DNA of 64,000 bases, from NCBI RefSeq assembly GCF_000212735.1, contig NC_015510.1:6511001-6575000 (forward strand), written 5' to 3'. This stretch comes from Haliscomenobacter hydrossis DSM 1100 (GTDB lineage: Bacteria > Bacteroidota > Bacteroidia > Chitinophagales > Saprospiraceae). The position numbers and the translations under genes were made by a program. The notes under the pieces are model-generated. The model was not told where the DNA came from. It worked only from the letters and a program-made list of their open reading frames with translations, and did no database searches. Shown here piece after piece: positions 1-6,833 of this stretch (its first letter is position 1; every line of letters begins with the position of its first letter).

Positions 1-72
1 GAAATACAATTTCCCTTCAATGTAATTGTACTCCTTGTCAAAAGTACCGCCAGTTACGAAGATCTGAACCAT
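1..72 (-). CDS. Asparaginase-family protein, N-terminal fragment (runs off the left edge)
   Basis: The complement of the first 72 bases is 24 open codons starting with ATG at 72. The peptide begins MVQIFVTGGTFDKEYN, which carries the TGGT-F-DK signature of bacterial asparaginases/glutaminases; by family knowledge the second Thr of TGGT (Thr10 here) is the nucleophile that hydrolyses asparagine to aspartate and ammonia. No signal peptide is visible, so a cytoplasmic enzyme is likely. The rest of the gene lies outside the window. The call rests on a short but very characteristic motif. Confidence 0.75.
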   Translation of the reverse strand, partial: MVQIFVTGGTFDKEYNYIEGKLYF

Positions 73-88
73 TACTTAATAAAAGTGG

Positions 89-119
89 GTAGAGACGCGA
101 TGTTGTATCGCGTCTCTAC
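89..119. repeat. Short palindromic repeat, 13-bp perfect arms
   Basis: Arms GTAGAGACGCGAT at 89-101 and its exact complement at 107-119 flank a 5-base loop. It lies between the stop of the M16 gene and the start of the asparaginase fragment on the same strand. The same palindrome type is known to me as a widespread REP-like repeat in cyanobacteria and Bacteroidota. There is no T-tract, so a simple intrinsic terminator is not obvious. Confidence 0.7.
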
Positions 120-142
120 ATGATGAATCCTGCAAAATTAAC

Positions 143-2218
143 TTATTCTACTTTAAATTTCGTGTCATCAATGCCCTTATTCCATTCTACCGACTTCACG
201 CTGAATTCCAGCGGAAAAGGAAGTGCGCCAGTGATGGTGACTTTACGGGGGAAATAAATTCCATCTTTGGCCTGGTAATCCCCAAATTCCAGGGTAGTGG
301 TTCCTGCCTCGGTGGCCTCCATGTTTTTCACCATGTAACCCGTTTTGACGTCGAAAAAGGTGGTTTCTTTGTTCCCTTTGGGGTCTTCGATGACAATTTT
401 GTGGGCATCCGCGCCATTGATTGCCTCGACACCCTTGTAGCTGAGTTTGTGCCCCGTTTTGCTATAATGCAACTCGGGGAAAATGGCAGCATCGTAGGAG
501 CTTTTAACCAAATCATTTTCGCTCATGGCCGCTGCTTGTCCTTGTTGGGTCACCTGGCCTTTTTTGCCATCGTACACCGTGGACTGCATCACGTTGCCGC
601 CTACGCTGACCGAAATCGAGAGCTTGCCCGGTTCTTTTTTCAGGGAAACCATTTCGAGGGGCATGCCCTGTACCGTGGCTTCCATCGTGACGGCCTCGTC
701 CTTGATGGTCATGAGTTTTTCTTTGCCCCCAATGGCCTGGACGTACTTCTCGATCACCTGTTCGGCAGTGATGCCTCCGGGATTGGAGGCAGCGCTGGGT
801 GCTTTTATGGGGTTGCCATAGTTGTCGTAATAATTGACAGGCCCAAAAGTTTTGAGTTTTTCGGCTACATCATCCTGACTGCCTACCACTACAATGTGCG
901 CATTTTCAGGTAGCAGGTACTTTTGCGCAGCAGCTTGCAGGTTTTCAGCAGTGATTTTGCTGAGGCGCTCGAGGTAGGTGCTGTAATAGTCCTTGGGTAG
1001 CCCATAACGAGCGATATTGAGCGCATAGCGCGCAATGGTTTGAGGTCTTTCCAAGCCCATGGCAAAAGTACCCGCCATGACTGCCTTGACCCGGTTCAAT
1101 TCCTCTGCACTGGCTTTGGTGTCGCGCATAAGTTTGAATTCCTTCATGAACTCAACGATGGCGCTATCGGTTACCGAATTGCGGAAACTACCCGAAGCGG
1201 AGAAAGATCCGACTTCCAGGTCTGGATTGATGCTGGAGTAAGCACCGTAAGTATAACCTTTGTCCTCGCGCAGATTCAAATAAAAACGGCTGGATGCATC
1301 CGCTCCCAAGAGGTTGTTCATTACAATTGTCGCGAGGTAATCAGGTTGGTTCAATTTGAGTTGGATGGGGTAGGTAATCTCGATGACCGATTGTACCGAA
1401 CCATCGCGGTTTACCAGGTTCACCTGGGTAGACTTGGGTGGTGTTGGAGCAGCAAATGGAGTTTTAGCCACAGTACCTTTTTGCCACTTCCCAAAATACT
1501 GGGTTGCCTTTGCCAAAGCAGCTGCCGGAGTGATGTCTCCTACGATGATCAAATAAGATACATTTGGCTTAAAGTAAGTTTGGTAATATTTCTGGCATTG
1601 CTCCAACGTGATTTTATTCACGGTAGTTTCGGTGGGTAATTCACCATATGGGTGGATTTTTCCATAACTTACCACACTGGCAACGTTGCTGGCAATGGCT
1701 TCGGGGTCTTCTTTGGCTTCGGCCAGACCGGACAAAGTCTGCTTCTTCAATTTTTCAAACTCGTCGGCAGGAAAAGTAGGATTGAAAAGTATATCGCTCA
1801 TCAGGGCCAGTACTTTATCCTGGTGTTTGGTTAATCCCGATCCAAATAAACCACTGGCACTTGAGCTAATGTTGGCTCCAATAAAATCGATGGCTTCATC
1901 CAGTTGGGCCTTGGTTTTGGTTTTGGTACCACTGCGCAACAAGGCTCCCGCCATGTCACTGACGCCCGCATATTCACCTTCGAGGCTGATGGGGGCGTCT
2001 ACAAATACCTGAAAGGAAACCTTGGGTAGTTTGTGGTTCTCTACTACGATAACTTTAAGCCCGTTGGGTAAAACGTTCTGCACATAATTTCCCAATTGTA
2101 TTTTGGGTGCAGGAAGGGCTGCTGGAGCTTTTTTGCGGAAATCCTCCTGAGCTTTTAAGCTCAGGCTGAGACAAAGACCCAATGCAAAACAAATGAACCA
2201 AATGATGTATTTTTTCAT
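143..2218 (-). CDS. M16 peptidase-like subunit without the zinc motif, fused to a LolA-like C-terminal domain
   Basis: This 691-residue protein starts at the ATG at 2218 (MKKYIIWFICFALGL), giving a clean signal peptide ending near KAQ; a longer frame from a TTG at 2245 would spoil it. Residues about 45-460 show the two-lobed M16 (insulinase/pitrilysin) fold pattern, but where active members have HxxEH this protein reads SDMAGALLRSGTKT, so it should be the non-catalytic partner of the upstream gene. From about residue 480 a separate domain (GGITAEQVIEKYVQAIGG onward) resembles LolA/outer-membrane-lipoprotein-sorting beta domains. It is the second gene of an operon, 27 bases after the catalytic subunit. 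A periplasmic heterodimer is inferred from family precedent. Confidence 0.88.
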   Translation of the reverse strand: MKKYIIWFICFALGLCLSLSLKAQEDFRKKAPAALPAPKIQLGNYVQNVLPNGLKVIVVENHKLPKVSFQVFVDAPISLEGEYAGVSDMAGALLRSGTKTKTKAQLDEAIDFIGANISSSASGLFGSGLTKHQDKVLALMSDILFNPTFPADEFEKLKKQTLSGLAEAKEDPEAIASNVASVVSYGKIHPYGELPTETTVNKITLEQCQKYYQTYFKPNVSYLIIVGDITPAAALAKATQYFGKWQKGTVAKTPFAAPTPPKSTQVNLVNRDGSVQSVIEITYPIQLKLNQPDYLATIVMNNLLGADASSRFYLNLREDKGYTYGAYSSINPDLEVGSFSASGSFRNSVTDSAIVEFMKEFKLMRDTKASAEELNRVKAVMAGTFAMGLERPQTIARYALNIARYGLPKDYYSTYLERLSKITAENLQAAAQKYLLPENAHIVVVGSQDDVAEKLKTFGPVNYYDNYGNPIKAPSAASNPGGITAEQVIEKYVQAIGGKEKLMTIKDEAVTMEATVQGMPLEMVSLKKEPGKLSISVSVGGNVMQSTVYDGKKGQVTQQGQAAAMSENDLVKSSYDAAIFPELHYSKTGHKLSYKGVEAINGADAHKIVIEDPKGNKETTFFDVKTGYMVKNMEATEAGTTTLEFGDYQAKDGIYFPRKVTITGALPFPLEFSVKSVEWNKGIDDTKFKVE

Positions 2219-2245
2219 GTTGTAACAATTCTTTGGGTTGATCAA

Positions 2246-3568
2246 TTATTGTTTTTGTTCAGGCAACCAGTACAGCACAACGCGATTGTTTTTGTCCAGG
2301 TATTTTTTGGCTACCCGTTGCAAATCCTCCCGTGTAACTTTCAAATAACGGCTGATGTTGGTATTGATCAAATTGGCATCGCCATAATATACTTCAAAGT
2401 TGGCCAAATTCTCGGCAATGCCCAGCAAAGTACTATTTTCATCTACCAGGTTTGCTTCCAGCTGATTGCGCAACTTTTGGAACTCTGTTTCAGGCACCAA
2501 TGCAGTTTTTACTTTTTCAATCTCAAAATCAAGAGCTTCTTCTACTTTGGAGGGTTCCGCGCCCAGATTGGCAATTCCCAGAATGATGGTAGCACCGGGC
2601 TGCTCCAGCGGTAGGGAGACGGATTGGGCGGCCACGGCTACTTGCTTTTCATCTACCAATGCCTTGTAAATGCGTGAACTTTGGCCTCCAGACAACAAAC
2701 GATTGAGCATCTCCAAAGCATAAAAGTCAGGATCAGTTTGGGCCGGCGTGCGGTAGGCCAAAAATACCCCCGGCAATTGTACCTTGTCGTAAATGGTGTC
2801 TCTTAGTTCTTTGCCCAAAGGAGCTTCTACCACCGTTGGGCGATAAATGGGGCGGGTACTTTTGGGAATCGTGGAGAAGTACTTCTCGATCATGGGTTTG
2901 ATCAGGGCTGGATTAAAATCACCGGCAATGGTCAATACCGCATTATTGGGTACGTAAAAGTCTTTGTAAAAATTGACGTAATCAGACTCGGTGGCACGGT
3001 CGAGGTGTTCCATCGAACCAATGGGGGTCCAGCGATAAGGGTGAGTTTTGAAAAGGCGCAACGCCATTTCTTCCAAAAATCGCCCGTAAGGTTGGTTGTC
3101 GATCCGTTGGCGACGCTCTTCCTTGACCACTTGCCGTTGGGTTTCGATGCCCTTGGGTTCAATCTTGGCGTGCAGCATCCGTTCGGATTCCAACCAAAGG
3201 GCCAAAGGCAATTGGTTAGAAGGTAATACTTCGTAATAGTACGTGCGGTCTTGCGAAGTGTTTGCGTTGTTTTGCCCACCAGCACCGGAAAGGTACTTGT
3301 CAAACTCCCCGCGCCCTACGTTTGCAGAGCCTTCAAAAAGCAAGTGTTCAAAAAAATGCGCAAAACCGGTTCGTTCCGGGTTCTCATTTTTTGAACCTAC
3401 ATGGTACAGTACAGACACCACCGCGATTGGCGTGGAATGGTCTTCGTGCAGAATCACTTTGAGGCCATTGCTCAGGGTGTAACGTTCGAATTTCACGGGA
3501 TTCATCTGGGCTTTAGCCAAGAACGGAATCCCCAGAAAGCATAACAGCAGGGAACACCAAATGCGCAT
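2246..3568 (-). CDS. M16 family zinc metallopeptidase, catalytic subunit
   Basis: The protein has 440 residues from the ATG at 3568 (MRIWCSLLLCFLGIPF); upstream codons to 3631 are open but are not signal-peptide-like. The inverted zinc motif HFFEH is at residues 71-75 and the third ligand is Glu151 in VVKEERRQ, the expected 76 residues downstream. It lies 27 bases ahead of the inactive M16 paralogue, the standard arrangement for bacterial active/inactive M16 pairs. Export to the periplasm is likely, where it would degrade peptides. The substrate cannot be read from the sequence. Confidence 0.93.
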   Translation of the reverse strand: MRIWCSLLLCFLGIPFLAKAQMNPVKFERYTLSNGLKVILHEDHSTPIAVVSVLYHVGSKNENPERTGFAHFFEHLLFEGSANVGRGEFDKYLSGAGGQNNANTSQDRTYYYEVLPSNQLPLALWLESERMLHAKIEPKGIETQRQVVKEERRQRIDNQPYGRFLEEMALRLFKTHPYRWTPIGSMEHLDRATESDYVNFYKDFYVPNNAVLTIAGDFNPALIKPMIEKYFSTIPKSTRPIYRPTVVEAPLGKELRDTIYDKVQLPGVFLAYRTPAQTDPDFYALEMLNRLLSGGQSSRIYKALVDEKQVAVAAQSVSLPLEQPGATIILGIANLGAEPSKVEEALDFEIEKVKTALVPETEFQKLRNQLEANLVDENSTLLGIAENLANFEVYYGDANLINTNISRYLKVTREDLQRVAKKYLDKNNRVVLYWLPEQKQ

Positions 3569-3708
3569 AAGATTACAGTTTAATGGAAGAATAAATGCAT
3601 TGCTGTATAGTAAAGCAGCTATGCAGGTCAAATGTTGTCAATAGAACGCAGTTGGTGAAAATTCTTGGATAAAAAATTGGGAGAATATCGACAAAAGAGA
3701 GGAAGGAA

Positions 3709-3801
3709 GGGTTCGGGAGTTCGTAGTTCGAGGGTTCAACCGGGCACCTCGACTCCGCTCGGCGACCGGTTGAACCCTCGAACTACGAACCCTCGAACCC
3801 T
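3709..3801. repeat. Inverted repeat with iterated GTTCGnn arms
   Basis: The left arm repeats GTTCGGGA, GTTCGTA, GTTCGAGG, GTTCAACC; the right arm returns with GAACCCTC, GAACTAC, GAACCCTC, GAACCCT. The loop of about 25 bases carries CTCGACTCCGCTCGG, a motif I recognise as a REP-like core common in unrelated bacteria. The right arm ends 4 bases before the stop codon of the YkuK-like gene (3806), so it sits in that gene's 3' untranslated region and upstream of the M16 operon. The arm units match those of the repeat at 6755-6826. Confidence 0.85.
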
Positions 3802-3805
3802 ATAT

Positions 3806-4276
3806 TTACGCTACTTTATCCGCGCAGCTAGAGCTCGCAAAGGCATCCGGTTTTGCTTTGAATTCAAAACCCATCGACACAATGTAGCCCATGGCCTCTT
3901 TCAGTGCCACATTGGATTCAAAGTGTGGATCGGTGTTGATGTCTGCGTGTACTTCCAGTTCCACGTCGTATTTGTCCAGTAAGTCACAAAGGGCATAAGC
4001 TACCTCGATGGATTTGGACACTTCAAAAATCATCCGCTCGCGCAAACTCATGCGCCGCGTTTCACGGCTGTTTTGAATGTACATGAAACCGCCTTTTTTT
4101 TCCCGCAGGAAAACAATGACCGTTGCATATTCTACGGTGCCGCCACGTACCTGGGAATCAGAGCCAATGCACACTTTGAGTTTGTGCCCCAGCTCTTTCT
4201 CCCGAATGATCGTTTTTTCAACTGCGTCTTTAATCGGAAGATCGATTCGTTGACCATCAAATTTACGCCAACTCAT
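3806..4276 (-). CDS. YkuK/DUF458-type RNase H-like protein
   Basis: The gene encodes 156 residues from the ATG at 4276 (MSWRKFDGQRIDLPI). Characteristic segments are VCIGSDSQV near residue 35, YATVIVFLREKKGG, a helix with SLRERMIFEVSKSIEVA, and LEVHADINTDP with conserved acidic residues. This is the pattern of the DUF458/YkuK family, predicted to have a ribonuclease H-like fold; acidic residues in GSDSQ and HADIN would be the metal-site candidates. No signal peptide is present. It is transcribed alone, divergent from the next gene and followed by a long inverted repeat. The cellular role is unknown. Confidence 0.8.
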   Translation of the reverse strand: MSWRKFDGQRIDLPIKDAVEKTIIREKELGHKLKVCIGSDSQVRGGTVEYATVIVFLREKKGGFMYIQNSRETRRMSLRERMIFEVSKSIEVAYALCDLLDKYDVELEVHADINTDPHFESNVALKEAMGYIVSMGFEFKAKPDAFASSSCADKVA

Positions 4277-4499
4277 GTTTATTGGATTTATTGGGTAATT
4301 TAGTAAATCATCGCTGGATAAAAAGTGTTGCACCAAAACTTAATTTTGGCTTCACGAAGAATTAACAAATTTCCGGCGAATAAGTTAACCTACTTAGCGC
4401 AATTTGAAAGCAATAGGTTCCTTTCTTTGCATCTTTTTTCTTTATTTTGTCAATTATACACCGCGCGGGAGATAAGTACCAGCCTATAATCAATAGTGA

Positions 4500-4940
4500 A
4501 TGGAATCGCATTTATTTGTATATGGAACCCTGATGATCGGGGTAGAGTCCAGAATGGCCGGATTGCTGCAACGCAACAGCAAATGGCTGGGTTCGGCCTG
4601 TATTCCCGGTTTGCTTTACGATCTGGGGCGCTATCCCGGGGCTCAGTGGATTCCCGAGCATCCTCAAAAGGTATATGGGCAGATTTTTTTATTGCATGAT
4701 CCCGAATTTTTGCTCGTACATTTAGATGAATATGAAGGAATTGATCCTCAGTTTCCCGACGCAGGAGAGTATGTACGCAAGTTGATTCCCGCGTTTTTGG
4801 AAGATGAAAACCGGATGGTCAATACCTGGTTTTACCATTTCAATCAACCTTCCAAAAAATTAAAACTGATTGAATCTGGGCGCTATTTGGATTATTATCC
4901 GCAGAAGCCGGCGCATCTGGATTTTATTCGGACGGGGTAA
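4500..4940 (+). CDS. Gamma-glutamylcyclotransferase-like (AIG2/GGCT fold) protein
   Basis: A 146-residue cytoplasmic protein beginning [18 protein letters not shown] is the substrate-loop signature of the gamma-glutamylcyclotransferase superfamily, and the glutamate in LDEYEGID is the expected catalytic acid. Such enzymes release 5-oxoproline from gamma-glutamyl compounds or gamma-glutamylamines. Length and motif spacing are typical. The gene is monocistronic, running away from the YkuK-like gene, and is followed by a long inverted repeat at 4961-5041. The exact substrate is undetermined. Confidence 0.88.
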   Translation: MESHLFVYGTLMIGVESRMAGLLQRNSKWLGSACIPGLLYDLGRYPGAQWIPEHPQKVYGQIFLLHDPEFLLVHLDEYEGIDPQFPDAGEYVRKLIPAFLEDENRMVNTWFYHFNQPSKKLKLIESGRYLDYYPQKPAHLDFIRTG

Positions 4941-4960
4941 GCACACGCGTAAAGATAATT

Positions 4961-5041
4961 TCACCACAGATGGCCACAGATTCACACAGATTTTATAAAT
5001 ATGACATAAAATCTGTGTGAATCTGTGGCCATCTGTGGTGA
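4961..5041. repeat. Perfect 36-bp inverted repeat of CACAGATT-type units
   Basis: Positions 4961-4996 and 5006-5041 are exact reverse complements, separated by a 9-base loop. Each arm is built from iterated CACAGAT units (CCACAGATGG, CCACAGATT, CACACAGATT). It lies 21 bases after the GGCT-like stop codon. A close relative with the same units sits at 36151-36227, next to a different gene. Confidence 0.9.
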
Positions 5042-5083
5042 TAAAATCCGTTACAGGTGAGTTTTAACTTTTTACACACACTC

Positions 5084-5116
5084 AAAAAAAAACACCGTGA
5101 GCATTGCTGCTCACGG
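5084..5116 (-). terminator. Intrinsic terminator of the susCD operon
   Basis: A 9-bp GC-rich stem (5095-5103 with 5108-5116, loop TTGC) is followed on the minus strand by nine consecutive T (5084-5092). It lies about 55 bases past the SusD-like stop codon, the expected place for termination of the operon. Confidence 0.88.
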
Positions 5117-5170
5117 CGTTGGCATATTCAATGGTATGATAAAATGTTTGGTTGTTTAGGTGTTTTTTTG

Positions 5171-6733
5171 TTATTGGATGATCCACATTTTGCCAAATAG
5201 GTCGTCGGTTCCGGCATATTGACGGGTCAAGGCTTCAGAAACATTGGTATTGTTGGTGGTAAACTCCCCGGAAGGATATTTAAAACGCATGGGAATTTTA
5301 CCCTGGTTTCCAACGCCTACCCCGGTCAAAAAAGCGGGAACGCCCGTACGGCGCCAGTTCAGATAAGCTTCCTGACCAGAATTTTGCGCCAAAGTCAGGT
5401 ATTTTTGCTTAAGAATCTGCTCCAATCCAGTGGTATTGTTTCCTGCGTATTTCACTTTTGCCTGAGCAAGGTAGGCTGCAAAATCTACGGTGATGGTGTA
5501 GCTGTTGAACTCGCCCAACTTGGCACCACTTTTTTGAAAATCTACGGCATTGGCACCAGCTTTGAGGCCATAAAAATCCATGGATGCCTGGATACCCTGG
5601 TTGTAAAAATCTTCAGCGTTGCCAGTAGCCCAACCGCGGTTGATGCCTTCAGCAATGTTGAAACACAGTTCGGAATACCCAACCTGAGTGATGGGTTCGC
5701 CAGTGTAGGTCGAATAAAAACGCTTACGATTGATCAAAGAATAAACCCCTTGCTGTGCTTTGAAAGCCATGTCGTCGAGGTTTTCACCAGAGCTTGCACC
5801 TTCAAAAGCATCGAAGGAAGTAGGGCTTACGCCTGCTTTTACCTTCGCTTCTGCTGGCTCGGCCACCAGGAACAAACGAGGATCCTGGAATTCTTTCAAC
5901 AGGTCAATGTACAACTTGGAGGTGTTTTCACGCAGGGCGTCAAAACCGTAGGTATTGGGATTTTTGGGATAGTAGTTGGCCGGAATCGAACCGATTGGAC
6001 GGTAAGTAAAGTTGTCCGCGTTGCTGGCGAAGATCGGGAATTTGGCCGGAGTGCTCAGGATTTCAGCAAAACGAGCCTTCAATTTCAGGTCTGCATCTGC
6101 TTCCTTTTTGCTCAAACTGATCAGGACGCGCAACTTGTAGCTGTTGACCAGTTTTTGCCACTTGCTGAGGTCGCCGCCGTAATACCAGTCGCCGTCTGCT
6201 TTTTGACCACCCTTGGCAATCAAGGCCGCCAGGTCAGTATTGGCTTCATCCAACCAGTTTAGCACTTGTACATAAATCTCCTTTTGGGTGTTGTATTTTG
6301 GCGCAGCATCGCCCAATCCTTGTAGGGCATCGCTCAATGGCAAATCACCCACTTTTTGGGTCATGTTGACGAAGTGATAAGCGCGGAAAAATTTGCCCAG
6401 GGCAGCATAGGGATTGATATCAGCAGCTCCCGCTTTTTTGGCTTCTTCCTCCATCTTGATCACGTTCTTCAAACGGGTAAAGTCCAAACTGGCGCCTCCC
6501 GACCAGTATTCATTGGTTCCGTAGTAGTTGTAGTTGATGCACCAGTATTGGTTCCAACGTTGCTCCAGGCTCCAGGCTCCAGTTGTGAGGTTGCTCAATA
6601 CGCCATTCAGGATCAAGCTGGCGGGTGCACTGGTTGGGCGGTTTGGATCTTCGTCCAAGCCGTCAAAGGTACAGCTACCCAACACCAAGGCGATGGAAAG
6701 GGCAGCGACGGTATAGAATTTATTGAATTTCAT
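5171..6733 (-). CDS. SusD/RagB-family nutrient-binding outer-membrane lipoprotein
   Basis: This 520-residue protein starts MKFNKFYTVAALSIALVLGSC, with a lipobox LGSC (lipid-carrying Cys21) followed by an acidic stretch DGLDEDPN typical of surface-exported Bacteroidota lipoproteins. The body carries SusD-like features: NYYGTNEYWSG, the helical segment around WQKLVNSYKLRVLISLS, and a C-terminal EAYLNWRRTGVPAFL. The family binds oligomeric nutrients and closes over the SusC channel. It is the second gene after susC, with a 100-base gap containing an inverted repeat. The length and helix pattern fit the SusD-like-2 group, often linked to peptide or mixed substrates; the ligand is not determined. 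Confidence 0.93.
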   Translation of the reverse strand: MKFNKFYTVAALSIALVLGSCTFDGLDEDPNRPTSAPASLILNGVLSNLTTGAWSLEQRWNQYWCINYNYYGTNEYWSGGASLDFTRLKNVIKMEEEAKKAGAADINPYAALGKFFRAYHFVNMTQKVGDLPLSDALQGLGDAAPKYNTQKEIYVQVLNWLDEANTDLAALIAKGGQKADGDWYYGGDLSKWQKLVNSYKLRVLISLSKKEADADLKLKARFAEILSTPAKFPIFASNADNFTYRPIGSIPANYYPKNPNTYGFDALRENTSKLYIDLLKEFQDPRLFLVAEPAEAKVKAGVSPTSFDAFEGASSGENLDDMAFKAQQGVYSLINRKRFYSTYTGEPITQVGYSELCFNIAEGINRGWATGNAEDFYNQGIQASMDFYGLKAGANAVDFQKSGAKLGEFNSYTITVDFAAYLAQAKVKYAGNNTTGLEQILKQKYLTLAQNSGQEAYLNWRRTGVPAFLTGVGVGNQGKIPMRFKYPSGEFTTNNTNVSEALTRQYAGTDDLFGKMWIIQ

Positions 6734-6754
6734 GGCTTGTGGTTTGGGGGTGAG

Positions 6755-6826
6755 AGGGTTCGGGGGTTCGAAAGTTCGAGGGTTACCGAAACCCCCGAAC
6801 CTTCGAACTACGAACCTTCGAACCCT
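6755..6826. repeat. Inverted repeat of GTTCGnnn units between susC and susD
   Basis: The left arm reads GTTCGGGG, GTTCGAAA, GTTCGAGG, GTTACC; the right arm reads CCCCGAAC, CTTCGAAC, TACGAAC, CTTCGAAC. It begins 8 bases after the SusC stop codon (on the transcript) and ends about 20 bases before the SusD start codon. The units match the element at 3709-3801. An intercistronic hairpin here could stabilise the susC message or lower susD readthrough; that is inference. Confidence 0.85.
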
Positions 6827-6833
6827 ACGTGTT

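Noticed and set aside
2219-2245. TTG start for the inactive M16 subunit
   Set aside because: It adds nine polar residues ahead of a perfect signal peptide; the ATG at 2218 is preferred.
5219-6262. 347-residue open frame on the plus strand
   Set aside because: It lies wholly antisense to the SusD-like gene, has no family features, and reflects codon usage of the real gene.
6755-6826. Possible tRNA because of GGTTCGAA-like T-loop text
   Set aside because: No acceptor stem, D-arm or anticodon arm can be folded; the text is explained by the iterated inverted repeat.
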